Shown one piece after another: positions 9,003 through 18,697 of a DNA stretch of 64,000 bases; position 1 is the first letter of the stretch; each line of letters begins with the position of its first letter. A model generated the notes under the pieces. That model made no database searches. It saw only the letters and a program-made list of their open reading frames with translations, and had not been told where the DNA came from. The stretch is from a virus: positions 23,175 through 87,174 of the IMG/VR virus record IMGVR_UViG_3300008267_000027; one strand, written 5' to 3'. The translations under genes and the position numbers were made by a program.

Positions 9003-11393
9003 ATGTATAGTTTTTTTGATTATCAACCACAAATGGCTTATGGAGGATCTCCTCAAGGTCAAGATCAACAACAGCAGATTATGCAGGTTGTACAGGCATA
9101 TGCTCAAGCTACAGGTACACCTGTTGAGCAGATTGTAGCTCAGTTACAGAAGATGCCTCCTAAACAACAACAAGTCACTCTTCAAAAGATGGTTGCATCT
9201 TTACAAGGTGCTGATAATCAATCTGATATGCAACAACCACAACAGATGGGATATGCTGCTGAAGGTATTGAAGTTGAAGATGGTCCAGGTGATGGTGTAT
9301 TTAGTACTCTTGCAAATGCAGCAGGTTCTGCTTGGAATAAAGCAAAGCAAGTTGCAGGTAATACATACAGAGGTTTTGCAAGTGGCGATTTTCCAACTAT
9401 TGCAGGTACAGTGTTAGGTGGTCCATTTGGAGCTATTGTTGGTTCTAATTTACCTAGTAATGTAAAAGGACTTACCAGAATGGCAGCTGCAAGTATGGGT
9501 TATCCTAATAATAATCCTTTTTTGCAAAAGTCTGACTTTACAAAAGCAGAATTAAAAGCAATGAGGGATGCTGCAATGCGTGCTAAAAAAAGAACAGGAG
9601 CATCTCATGGAGGTACAAGATATTCTGATTATGGAAAAGGTTATGGTAACCCATGGGGTGATAAAATGCGTTTGCTAACTGACCCAAAGAGAACAGCTCA
9701 AACATCTATTGGTAGGTTTACTTATGATGTAAATGGTAATGATGTGAATCTATCAGATCAATATAATTTTTATGGTAAAGACCAAGGATCACTTCCTGCT
9801 AGATTTATTAACTCTTTAGATAAATTACTTCCAGCAAATGACCCACGTAGAAATATAAATTTTAATATTACTTCTGAAGATGTTAAAAAAAATGGAGGTT
9901 TATATAAAGCTTATGAAGGTGTATCTGTTGTAGATTATTTAGCAGGTAGAGGTCAAGATTTTTCTAAAGAAGCTAGAAAAAAACTAGCAGCTGAAAAAGG
10001 TATTAAAGATTATGACTTTTCAACAGATAAAAATTTAGAGTTGCTGCGTTTGCTACAGAGTGAAGAGTCTGGTACTCCAGCAGCACCTGTTAGAAAGATT
10101 ACTAAAACAGGAAAAGCTCCAGAAGTTAGTCCAGCTAGTGGGAAGTTTGGAAGTTATAATCCAGCAAATAATAAAATACAATACTCTCCAGATGGAAATA
10201 GAGCAGTAGTAAGTGAGTCTAAAAAACCAACTGTTACATCTACAATGACAGAAGGTCAAAGAACTGCTGCTATGGTTAAGGCTGGAGATATGTATACACC
10301 ATCATGGAAAAAAACACCAGCAAAATTACCTAGTAAAACAGCTGCTAAAAAAGAAGCTGTTGAAAAATCTAAGAATATATATACCACTCCTTATGGAGCA
10401 AACTATGTAGATTTACAACAAGCTTTTGGATTAGATCCTTTTAGTAAAGAAGGAATACTTAAAGCTCAAGAACTTACTAGAAGTAATCCTAAAACAAGGA
10501 TAGTATGTACAGCTGCAGGATGTTCAGAAATAGCAGTTGATGCAGCAGAAGCTTTCGGGTATGATTTTAATAGAGGTAATGCATGGGACTTAGCTAATCA
10601 AAATAAAGTGTTAGCTCAAAATCCTATTTATGCAAGTCAAATAGGTAAGGGTATACTACCTGATCCTAGATCATACACTTCTCCAGCATCTGTATATCAA
10701 AGACCTGGTTCTATTATAGGACTTAATCGTATAAATAATAGAGCTGCTGGTGATAGAAATGATTCTTATGACTATGCTGATCAAACTGTATATCCAGGTT
10801 CTAGAGGATATGAACACGTAGGATATATGATAGATCAGAATACAATGCTTCATGGTACAGGAGCAGGTAAAGATCATCCTGCATATTATGTGATTGACCC
10901 TAGTGTAGCTAATGGTGTACAACTACCAGGATATGGTAGTTACCAACCTGTTGAAGCTATCGCACCTAGTACAAAAAAAGGTTTTTGGTCATCTGCTAAA
11001 AATTTATTTGGTTTTCAAAATGGTGGTTACTATACTAACAAAGAAGGTAAGAAAGTTAAAGCTAAAGGTACAGGTACAAACCAAGGTAATGTTTACTTTA
11101 AACAAGGTGGTATGCCTTGCTATGAGTGTGGTGGTGCTTATGCATATGGAGGTGACATCATCCCTAACTATATGAAAGAAACATCTCCGATGTATAACTT
11201 TGGAGGATACTTTCCACAAGGTCCTAGATTTAATGATGGTGGACAGACTATGGATAATACTATGATGGGTATGATTAATGTATTCCAACATGGTGGTCAA
11301 CATGGTGGAATAGTGGTTGGAGAAACATATGATGCTACACCAGAGCTGCTACAAAAATTATCAGAGGGTGGTTACACTTATGAACTTGTATAA
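9003..11393 (+). CDS. Virion protein with NlpC/P60-like cysteine peptidase domain and GG repeats
   Basis: A 796-residue protein. The first 80 residues are rich in glutamine, followed by GPGDGVFSTLANAAG, a copy of the motif in the upstream gene. Residues about 465-650 look like a papain-fold NlpC/P60-type amidase: candidate cysteines C502 and C507 (VCTAAGCSE), then EHVGYMID with H605 and MLHGTG with H617. The C-terminal 130 residues contain repeated aromatic-x-x-GG units (FQNGG, FKQGG, YECGG, YAYGG, YNFGG, FQHGG). The end, EGGYTYELV, resembles the end of the next protein. A local cell-wall opening role during infection fits, with the repeats perhaps a packaging or assembly tag. Which cysteine is catalytic is uncertain. 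Confidence 0.6.
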   Translation: MYSFFDYQPQMAYGGSPQGQDQQQQIMQVVQAYAQATGTPVEQIVAQLQKMPPKQQQVTLQKMVASLQGADNQSDMQQPQQMGYAAEGIEVEDGPGDGVFSTLANAAGSAWNKAKQVAGNTYRGFASGDFPTIAGTVLGGPFGAIVGSNLPSNVKGLTRMAAASMGYPNNNPFLQKSDFTKAELKAMRDAAMRAKKRTGASHGGTRYSDYGKGYGNPWGDKMRLLTDPKRTAQTSIGRFTYDVNGNDVNLSDQYNFYGKDQGSLPARFINSLDKLLPANDPRRNINFNITSEDVKKNGGLYKAYEGVSVVDYLAGRGQDFSKEARKKLAAEKGIKDYDFSTDKNLELLRLLQSEESGTPAAPVRKITKTGKAPEVSPASGKFGSYNPANNKIQYSPDGNRAVVSESKKPTVTSTMTEGQRTAAMVKAGDMYTPSWKKTPAKLPSKTAAKKEAVEKSKNIYTTPYGANYVDLQQAFGLDPFSKEGILKAQELTRSNPKTRIVCTAAGCSEIAVDAAEAFGYDFNRGNAWDLANQNKVLAQNPIYASQIGKGILPDPRSYTSPASVYQRPGSIIGLNRINNRAAGDRNDSYDYADQTVYPGSRGYEHVGYMIDQNTMLHGTGAGKDHPAYYVIDPSVANGVQLPGYGSYQPVEAIAPSTKKGFWSSAKNLFGFQNGGYYTNKEGKKVKAKGTGTNQGNVYFKQGGMPCYECGGAYAYGGDIIPNYMKETSPMYNFGGYFPQGPRFNDGGQTMDNTMMGMINVFQHGGQHGGIVVGETYDATPELLQKLSEGGYTYELV

Positions 11394-11395
11394 AT

Positions 11396-13360
11396 ATGAA
11401 AATTAAAGTAACAGGTAGAAAGCAGTTTAGTTATAAGAATTCTATACCTAAAGCTATAGATGGACTTTTTGTAACTGATACAACAACTATCAATCCTACA
11501 GATATATCTAAAGAACCAACCACTCCAGGTAACTTTTATGTATATGGTCCTAATGGTGAAATCTTTGGTGAAAAAGATTCAAGTGGTAATATTGTAAAAA
11601 ATTATTATCCTCAAGGTTATCCTGGATACTGGGATGCTGAATCTCAACCAGCACAATCTTCTTTTTCTTCTGGTTTTGTAGGTATGCCTGAAACATCAGG
11701 GTCTTTAAGTTTTCCATCATTTAAACAATCTATTGCTCAAAGTGCTCCAGGTAAATGTCCAGATGGACAAAAGAAAAATCCTTTGACAGGGATGTGTGAA
11801 CCAGCTCCTAATTTTGGAGGTAGTAATTTTCCTCAGATTAAAAGTAATTTAGGTCAAGGTTTTGTAAGAAATCCTGAAACAAATTTGTATGGAAAACCTG
11901 CTGATACATTTCCAAAAACAACTAAAACTACAACATCTCCTGTAAAAAAACCTACTAATAAAAAAGAATATAATCCTCTTATAGGAATATCTAGAGCATC
12001 TATGGTAGTTGGTGGAATGGGTTTGGTTAATAACCTTATCCGAGAATCACAAGAACAGAGAGATTATAAAGATTACATGCGTAGATTAGGATCTACAGAT
12101 GCTTCTAATCCTGTTGTAAAGAACGCTTATAGTAGAGGTAGAAATGTAATGAACACTCCAGCTGGTGCAGACTATGCTCCTAACATGATGACTCCTGTAC
12201 AGTTTGCAGGAAGACCTGTATCAGAATTTGCAGGGTATCCTGTATTTCCATATAACCAATATGGTAAAGATGGTTTATTAGTTGCAGCAGAAGGTGTAAA
12301 TTTTGCAGAAGATGTTTTAGGTTTACCATCTATGGTAGAAAATCCAGACATGTATAGAGAGGTTAATATACCAGAACTCAGTGCTCCTGAACTAGCACCT
12401 CCCTCAACTCCAAGTCAACAGCAAGCTGAATCTCCTGAATTAATATCTGAAGCACCTAGTGAAGTAGCTGCTGCTCCAGAATCAGGATATATGATGCCTG
12501 TTAAAAACTTTAAACTAACTAGTGGATTTGGTTCTAGAAAAGCTCCAATCAAGGGTGCATCAAGTGATCATAATGGTGTTGATTTAGCAGTACCTTTTAA
12601 CAGTGATGTATTTGCTCCAATGGATGGGGTAGTTCAAAAAATATACTTTAATGATAAAGGAGGCAAACAATTAATAATTAAACATTCTGATGGTACTACA
12701 TCAGGATTTGCCCACTTAAATGATTATAAAGTTAATATAGGCGACAGAGTTACTAAAGGTCAGATTGTAGCATTATCTGGTAACACAGGTAATTCAAGTG
12801 GACCACATTTACATTTTACATTTAGAAATGCAGATGGTAATATTGTAAACCCATTAGATTATTTTAATATTGATGGAGGAAATGCACAACATAAAGGGTT
12901 ATCTAATTATGATCACAATAACCCAGGTAATATACATATAGGAGATTTTGCTAAAGGGTACGGTGGTACAAAAGGAAGAAAAGATGGTGATGGATATGTT
13001 GCTGTTTTTCCAAATCCTCAAGCTGGTATGAAAGCTATGGAGGATTTAATCTTTAGTCCTAGTTATGCTAACTTAACCATATCTCAAGCTAGAAATAAAT
13101 GGGTTAATGGTAAACCTACAGTTTCTAGTTCTAGCACTCCTTATATTGTAAGTGCTTTAGGTGGTGATTATAGAGTTGCTGATTTAAGTCCAGCACAAAG
13201 AAAAAAACTTATTTCAGAATTTGTAAAGTGGGAAGATCGAAAAGTGTATAATAGATATAAAGAACAAGGATTAGTCTTTAAAGAAGGTGGTGAATATGAG
13301 TTGGATGATGATGAAATAAATTATATATTAGCAAACGGAGGTACTGTAGAGTATCTTTAA
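11396..13360 (+). CDS. Virion-associated M23 peptidase (peptidoglycan endopeptidase)
   Basis: A 654-residue protein whose residues about 370-490 form a clear M23 (lysostaphin-type) zinc peptidase: GFGSRKAP, H392-x3-D396 (HNGVD), FAHLNDY, and the H471-L-H473 motif in GPHLHF. The family cuts peptide cross-links in peptidoglycan. About 160 further residues (YDHNNPGNIHIGDF..) resemble C-terminal modules of phage wall-degrading proteins, perhaps a second glycan-active or binding domain; this is uncertain. The N-terminus contains CPDGQKKNPLTGMC and proline-rich linkers. The tail end, INYILANGGTVEYL, mirrors the end of the preceding protein. Two bases separate it from the upstream gene, so co-expression is certain. 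It likely acts at genome entry rather than lysis. Confidence 0.8.
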   Translation: MKIKVTGRKQFSYKNSIPKAIDGLFVTDTTTINPTDISKEPTTPGNFYVYGPNGEIFGEKDSSGNIVKNYYPQGYPGYWDAESQPAQSSFSSGFVGMPETSGSLSFPSFKQSIAQSAPGKCPDGQKKNPLTGMCEPAPNFGGSNFPQIKSNLGQGFVRNPETNLYGKPADTFPKTTKTTTSPVKKPTNKKEYNPLIGISRASMVVGGMGLVNNLIRESQEQRDYKDYMRRLGSTDASNPVVKNAYSRGRNVMNTPAGADYAPNMMTPVQFAGRPVSEFAGYPVFPYNQYGKDGLLVAAEGVNFAEDVLGLPSMVENPDMYREVNIPELSAPELAPPSTPSQQQAESPELISEAPSEVAAAPESGYMMPVKNFKLTSGFGSRKAPIKGASSDHNGVDLAVPFNSDVFAPMDGVVQKIYFNDKGGKQLIIKHSDGTTSGFAHLNDYKVNIGDRVTKGQIVALSGNTGNSSGPHLHFTFRNADGNIVNPLDYFNIDGGNAQHKGLSNYDHNNPGNIHIGDFAKGYGGTKGRKDGDGYVAVFPNPQAGMKAMEDLIFSPSYANLTISQARNKWVNGKPTVSSSSTPYIVSALGGDYRVADLSPAQRKKLISEFVKWEDRKVYNRYKEQGLVFKEGGEYELDDDEINYILANGGTVEYL

Positions 13361-13370
13361 ATAGTAACAT

Positions 13371-15668
13371 ATGAAAAAAAGAGTAAAAATTATTAAAGCT
13401 CCAAGTGGTAAACCATCTGTAGGTGATCAAATGGGATATGGATTATACAGAGGTCAAGGTGTAAGAGACTTTGAATCTTTTCCTACTGGAGATCCTGATT
13501 CTCAAATTAGAACTGTTTATCCTCAGTCACCGAGAAGTGAAGCTAATATAGAAGTTGAAGGTGGTGGTAAAGGTAAAAAAGGTGAGAAGATCATTGCAAA
13601 AGATGGTCTATCCATATTTGATATAGTTGGAAATAGACATAGTAAGGGAGGAGTTCCTGTTAAAGCAGAGCCTGGAAGTTATGTTGTTTCAGACTTTATT
13701 AAAGCTCCTAAAAGTATGCAGGCTGAAATGGGTTTTAATGTAAAATCTAATAAAGGAAAAGATAACACATGGGCTAGAGTTTTAGAATCTAAAGTTCCTA
13801 CTAAAGATTATAACAGACTGTCTCAGATATTAAAAGATGCAGCTGCTGGTAAACCTATTGATAAGTTTGAATTAGCTACAGCTAAAGCTAAGATGGGTGT
13901 ATATCAGGATTATGTATCTAAAGCTGCACTTGGTAACGAACTTACTAAAGCACAACAGGGTAAAGATTTTAGTATTCCTCAAATAGGTATGCCTGCTTTA
14001 CAAAAGATGTACCCAGAGATTGCTGAAAGAATGATGGGTGAACAAGACCAAGAAAGTCCTTCTGAAGATCAACAAGAAATGATGGAGTATGGTGGTTCTT
14101 ACTATGGACTACCTAAAGCATTAGAAGGTCAAGATATTATTCCTTGGTTAAAGGGTAAAACTAAAGCTGGATCATTCACACCTACTAAACTATCTAATGC
14201 TTTTAATAGACCAGATTCATATATACAAGATTGGGCTCAAATATTAGGTATGAATGTTGATGATTTGAGAGCAATGGATAATAAAGATGTACAATCATTA
14301 ATATATGATTGGAGTCTTCAAAATAATCCTGACGCTATTAATCAAATGTGGAGAAAGTATGGATTAACCAATCAAGGTAAAAAATATAAAGATTTAGTTG
14401 CATTAACTCAAAAAAATAAAAAAGGAAATCCTTTATATACTTTTGGTAAAGATTTGTCACCAACAGAATTAGCTGCTCTTAAAAAAGCTTACACTGATAA
14501 TTTATTTGGAGCACGTCAATTGGATATTCCAAGAGAAGAACCTATAATACCTATTAAACCACCATCTTTTACAGATGATATAACTCCTCCTGAGCAAGAA
14601 CCAGAAACACCAACACCTCCAGCACAAGGTATGAAATGGTTTTGTAGTCCTGTGACAGGTCAAGCTACACCTGTACCAGCAGATTTAGCTGGAGGGTCTA
14701 CAACCTATTATAATACTAAAGAGGAGGCTGAAGCAGCTTGTGGTAAAAAAGAACAATCTAATGATGGTGGTAAAGAAACTAAAAAAGAAGATCCTCAATT
14801 TGTTAAACAACAACTTAACAATATAGGATTATATCCTCAAGATGTTTTTAATACAGCTAACGCTCTTCTTAATCAGTATGCCTATCCTACAATAGGACCA
14901 TTTGAAGGTAGATATAATCCTATTTATATGGACCCTGCTTTTACTAGTACAGAGGCTGCTGATAGACTTATACAGTCACAGGGAAGGACTGCTATGGAAG
15001 ATGCTAGTCTTTATGGCGCTAGTCCTCAAGCTCAGAATGCAAAACTCGCTCAGATAAATGCATCTGTTTTACCAGCAATGATTCAAAATAGAATGCAAAC
15101 TAATGCTCAAAATGTACAAACAGATATGGCGACTAGACAGTTTAATGCACAAGTGGCTAACCAAGCTGCTTTACAAGATGCTGCTAGGTCTACTAGTTTG
15201 TATGATAAAACAGCAAAACTAGCTATGAATAAAGCTGAGGAAAAAGTTAAAGGTAGAACAAAAACTAAAGATGCTATTAATAAAACAATTACTAATTGGG
15301 GTAATGCAAAGTTAATGAGTCAACTTTTTCCACAGTATGCTTTTAATCCTTCAACATATGATGCATTTTTTAAAGGTGGTAAAGGATACAATGATGATGT
15401 ATCAACATATGGAAGAACTGCTGGTATGAACAATATGTCTGATTATGCTTCTTTATATAAACAAGGATTAGCTGCTGCTAGAGATCAAGCTGGTATAACA
15501 GATCCTAAAGAGGCTCATGAGGCAGCTATGAAATTTATCAGTCCATATTTTAGATCAACTGCAAGAAACTCTGATGATGATGATGCATCTACATTTATGA
15601 ATGCTGCAATGAGAGTTAGTAAAGATGGAGGAATGTTCATACCTATTTACCAACTAGGAGGTTGGTAA
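13371..15668 (+). CDS. crAss-like virion/cargo protein with GNRHSKGG domain
   Basis: A 765-residue protein with a basic N-terminus (MKKRVKIIKAPSGKP). A domain around residues 75-140 contains FDIVGNRHSKGGVPV followed by GSYVVSDF, a pattern I associate with large Bacteroidota phage virion proteins, without a known function. Then comes a proline- and acid-rich linker near residues 395-420 and a cysteine pair (WFCSPVTG..EAACGKK). The last 270 residues are helical and rich in alanine and glutamine. EYGGSYYG, KDGGMF and the terminal LGGW continue the aromatic/GG pattern of the neighbours. It closes the virion block and is followed by a hairpin. It is probably packaged in the capsid or tail. Confidence 0.55.
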   Translation: MKKRVKIIKAPSGKPSVGDQMGYGLYRGQGVRDFESFPTGDPDSQIRTVYPQSPRSEANIEVEGGGKGKKGEKIIAKDGLSIFDIVGNRHSKGGVPVKAEPGSYVVSDFIKAPKSMQAEMGFNVKSNKGKDNTWARVLESKVPTKDYNRLSQILKDAAAGKPIDKFELATAKAKMGVYQDYVSKAALGNELTKAQQGKDFSIPQIGMPALQKMYPEIAERMMGEQDQESPSEDQQEMMEYGGSYYGLPKALEGQDIIPWLKGKTKAGSFTPTKLSNAFNRPDSYIQDWAQILGMNVDDLRAMDNKDVQSLIYDWSLQNNPDAINQMWRKYGLTNQGKKYKDLVALTQKNKKGNPLYTFGKDLSPTELAALKKAYTDNLFGARQLDIPREEPIIPIKPPSFTDDITPPEQEPETPTPPAQGMKWFCSPVTGQATPVPADLAGGSTTYYNTKEEAEAACGKKEQSNDGGKETKKEDPQFVKQQLNNIGLYPQDVFNTANALLNQYAYPTIGPFEGRYNPIYMDPAFTSTEAADRLIQSQGRTAMEDASLYGASPQAQNAKLAQINASVLPAMIQNRMQTNAQNVQTDMATRQFNAQVANQAALQDAARSTSLYDKTAKLAMNKAEEKVKGRTKTKDAINKTITNWGNAKLMSQLFPQYAFNPSTYDAFFKGGKGYNDDVSTYGRTAGMNNMSDYASLYKQGLAAARDQAGITDPKEAHEAAMKFISPYFRSTARNSDDDDASTFMNAAMRVSKDGGMFIPIYQLGGW

Positions 15669-15671
15669 ACC

Positions 15672-15697
15672 TTATAAGTTTAGTTTTAAACTTATAA
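15672..15697 (+). terminator. Hairpin, probable intrinsic terminator
   Basis: Ten paired bases (ttataagttt / aaacttataa) enclose a six-base loop, four bases after the stop of the 765-aa gene, and are followed by tatttttc. The stem is AT-rich, so it may be only a partial terminator. It marks the break between the virion block and the cargo/polymerase block. Confidence 0.5.
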
Positions 15698-15705
15698 TAT
15701 TTTTC

Positions 15706-15723
15706 AGTATATTATATTATATC
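15706..15723 (+). promoter_or_regulatory. AT-rich promoter-like element before the cargo/RNA polymerase block
   Basis: The run AGTATATTATATT (15706-15718) just before the 980-aa gene is repeated base for base at 56334-56346 in the divergent intergenic region. The gap between genes is only 59 bases and also contains the upstream hairpin. If used as a promoter it would give a very short leader. The assignment rests on recurrence and position, not on a known consensus. Confidence 0.35.
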
Positions 15724-15727
15724 TATT

Positions 15728-18670
15728 ATGGCAACATACTTACAAGACGGTGTTGGTTATTTTCCTGATGAACAATTGTTCACCCCAGATTATAACATTA
15801 TTATGAGGGTTTTGCAAACAAAGCAAACCCAATATGATTCAGCGTTTAACAAACTAAAAAGCATTCAGAATTCAATACTGAGTGCTGATTTATTAGCAGA
15901 TGACACCAAAAAGAAAAGAGATGACATTTTAAAAAATGCTGAAACTGCTCTTAAAGATTTACCTACTATTGACTTAAGTCTTCCTCAAAACTATACAGCA
16001 GCTAAAAATATTTTTCAACCTTTTTATGATGATAAAGATATCTTAGCTGATATGCTTTATACAAAAGAATCAAAATCTAATCTTCAGTCTGGTATGGCAT
16101 TGCAAAATGATGCTAAAGAAGAAAACAGAAATAGATACTGGTCTCAAGGTGTTCAATACATATATGATGGTATGGAAGACTTTAAGAATGCTACACCTGA
16201 AGAAAGAAGAGGTATGCGAGCTAGACGTTATGTAGCTAAACCTAATGTTGATGATGGTATTTTAAAAATGTTCCAGGAAGGTAAAATTAAAATGTCTGTT
16301 GATAATCTATCTGGGCAAGCTAAATATACAGATGAAAATGGTAAACAACTTCAACTACCATTAATGAATCTTTATATGAGTATGGCTGAGAATGATCCTG
16401 AAGCTTTAGAAGGTTTTAAGGTGATGGGTTCTGTAGAAAGAAGTAGATATATAAGAGAAAATACTGATAGATTAGGTGGTCGTAAACAAGCTGCAGAAGA
16501 CTTTGATAGAAAAATGGTATCTGATTATAAAACTAATAAGCAGTTTGAAATAGATAAAATTAATGAATCTCTTTTGGTTTTAAATACTAAAGTAGATTCT
16601 TGGAAGAAAAAAGCTGACGCTGGACAATTGTTAGCAGCTGATGCACAACAAGCTGCTGCAGATATTGCACAAAGAGATAGACTGCAGAATGGTCTCAATA
16701 CATCACAGAGTCAATTTAATAATGCTGAGGAAAGAATTATGGGTAATCCTACAGCACACTTGGGAAATATATATTTAACTAAAAATGCTAAAGATTTAGC
16801 TACAGCTCTTTCACAATTTGGAAGTAGAAAGATTGATGTTAATCCTATATATGAAAAATTTGTTTTTCCTAAAGAACTAGAGCTATACAAGCATCAGTTA
16901 GCTAAGGATATGGAAAAAGTTAAAGCTGATGAGCAAATTAGAGTAAAAGGTGCTGAAGCTGATATTAAAAATGAATATGGTGGTGGAGGTTTTGGTGATG
17001 GTACATCATCTACTACAACAGGTGGTACAACAGGTGGAGGAGCTGGTAGAAAACAATTAGACATACCATTTGCTGAAGATATTAAAAGCGGTGCAGGTAT
17101 CCCTTATGTAGATAGTGCTGGGCAAGCTGATGCATATAAACAACAACAGAAAAAAACAGAAACTATTGTAAATGAGCTATCATTTAATAAGCTTAGATTT
17201 TTAGAGTCTGTTTTAAGTTCTAATGAATTTGTTGATTCAAAAGGTAAACCTATTCCTTATAATAAAAGAAATACTCTTCTGCAAAACGGTACAGAGCTTG
17301 ATGGTTTATATAAAAAAGCATTAACTAAATACAATACTTGGGTGGATACAAAAGACTCAAGAATGTATGGTGTTTTAGATTTAAAAGAAAAAGTTGAAAA
17401 CTTAAATAATGTTTGGAGTGCATCTATTGAATTTAGAAAACAAAAACTCACTGAAGTATCTAACATGATTGCTGGTGAGAAAGTTTCTGAAGATGGATAT
17501 GTCTACAAAAGTATATTAAAAGATGGATTACTTCCTGGGGAAAATCCTACAGATAAAAATGATTTCCTTAAAAGAATTCAATCTAGTAAAGAGTTTAATG
17601 CTAAAGTTACTGAAAGATACGCACAAGAATTAGCAGAGTATCAAAAGAATACTATGCTTGCTCCTGTTAATGCTATATATGGATTAAGAACTTTATTTAG
17701 CGGTGGTGTCCCTACAAAGGAAAAAGTAAGAACGGAAATGCTTTCTGATCTAGAAGATAATTATTCTAAGTATGTAAATGACGTTAAAATTAGATATAAT
17801 AAATTTGGATATAATTACTATGCTGCACAGACAGGACAAGAGGGTGGTGGTGCGTATGGTAGAATGATAACTTATCAAGGTAAGAATGAAGTTAAAGGTG
17901 AAAAGGCTGATGTTTATACTGAAGATTTATTTACTAAAGTTATAAGTACTAATGAGGGGGATGATGAGGCTATTAAAGTTAGTACTCATACTACAGATGC
18001 TGATGCTGAGATTGAAAATGATGAAGATATCAAATCTATTCTTACAGGAAGAATTAAACAAGATTTATTTACAGCAATAAGATCTGGTAAAGGTGCAGAC
18101 TTAGGAGGATATAGTATAGGTTTTTCTGGCGTAGCTAATAGTGATCCATCTTTTCATAAGTACACTATAAAGTTTGATCAAGATTATATTAATAAACTTT
18201 CAGAAACAAAAACTAAAGTGGGGGCTGGCATAAGTAATGATCAAGCTAAAGCTTTAATAAATGGTATAGACATCTTTGTTAAATCTGATAAAGATAATTC
18301 ATTAATGTCAAGAGAGTCTACACTAGGTGAGGTTGATATACTATTGGGAGTAAATGGTGTAATGAAAAAAGAAATTGTACCAGGATATGGTATTGATATT
18401 GAAAAACTTTCAACTGGAGGTTATAAAGTTACAACAAATTATAAAGTTGTTACAAAAGATAATTTAAGTGGAAATCCTACATCTCAAGAGCAAATAATAC
18501 CAGAAGGTAGAGACATTACAAATATCTACTATGAGACTTTAAGAGGACTAAGATCATTGTTTGATAACACTCAAAAGAGAGTGGAAGAAATGCAGACAAT
18601 TAGTAAAAATGATCCTAAGAATAAACCTGTTACATATCAAGAACTTTTAGAAATGTCTAGAAGTTTTTAA
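15728..18670 (+). CDS. crAss-like virion cargo protein
   Basis: A 980-residue, largely helical and charged protein. Its N-terminus (DGVGYFPDEQLFTPDYNIIMRVLQTKQ, then ADLLADDTKKKRD and LSLPQNYTAAKNIFQPFYDD) matches my recollection of a protein family encoded beside the giant RNA polymerase in crAss-like genomes. A glycine/threonine-rich hinge near residues 417-440 (GGGGFGDG..TTGGTTGGG) divides it in two. No catalytic motif is visible. It heads the three-gene block that also encodes the polymerase, 27 bases upstream of the latter, which suggests that it is co-packaged and ejected with it. The scaffold or chaperone role for ejected proteins is inference. Confidence 0.6.
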   Translation: MATYLQDGVGYFPDEQLFTPDYNIIMRVLQTKQTQYDSAFNKLKSIQNSILSADLLADDTKKKRDDILKNAETALKDLPTIDLSLPQNYTAAKNIFQPFYDDKDILADMLYTKESKSNLQSGMALQNDAKEENRNRYWSQGVQYIYDGMEDFKNATPEERRGMRARRYVAKPNVDDGILKMFQEGKIKMSVDNLSGQAKYTDENGKQLQLPLMNLYMSMAENDPEALEGFKVMGSVERSRYIRENTDRLGGRKQAAEDFDRKMVSDYKTNKQFEIDKINESLLVLNTKVDSWKKKADAGQLLAADAQQAAADIAQRDRLQNGLNTSQSQFNNAEERIMGNPTAHLGNIYLTKNAKDLATALSQFGSRKIDVNPIYEKFVFPKELELYKHQLAKDMEKVKADEQIRVKGAEADIKNEYGGGGFGDGTSSTTTGGTTGGGAGRKQLDIPFAEDIKSGAGIPYVDSAGQADAYKQQQKKTETIVNELSFNKLRFLESVLSSNEFVDSKGKPIPYNKRNTLLQNGTELDGLYKKALTKYNTWVDTKDSRMYGVLDLKEKVENLNNVWSASIEFRKQKLTEVSNMIAGEKVSEDGYVYKSILKDGLLPGENPTDKNDFLKRIQSSKEFNAKVTERYAQELAEYQKNTMLAPVNAIYGLRTLFSGGVPTKEKVRTEMLSDLEDNYSKYVNDVKIRYNKFGYNYYAAQTGQEGGGAYGRMITYQGKNEVKGEKADVYTEDLFTKVISTNEGDDEAIKVSTHTTDADAEIENDEDIKSILTGRIKQDLFTAIRSGKGADLGGYSIGFSGVANSDPSFHKYTIKFDQDYINKLSETKTKVGAGISNDQAKALINGIDIFVKSDKDNSLMSRESTLGEVDILLGVNGVMKKEIVPGYGIDIEKLSTGGYKVTTNYKVVTKDNLSGNPTSQEQIIPEGRDITNIYYETLRGLRSLFDNTQKRVEEMQTISKNDPKNKPVTYQELLEMSRSF

Positions 18671-18697
18671 TTAAAAATTTTCTTATCTTTATATTCT

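Noticed and set aside
1418-11303. Open frames of 60 to 100 codons on the opposite strand within the virion genes (for example 1418-1645, 10053-10259, 10671-10922, 11004-11303)
   Set aside because: They lie wholly inside strongly supported genes, have low-complexity serine, isoleucine and cysteine-rich translations typical of antisense AT-rich coding DNA, and lack own leaders.
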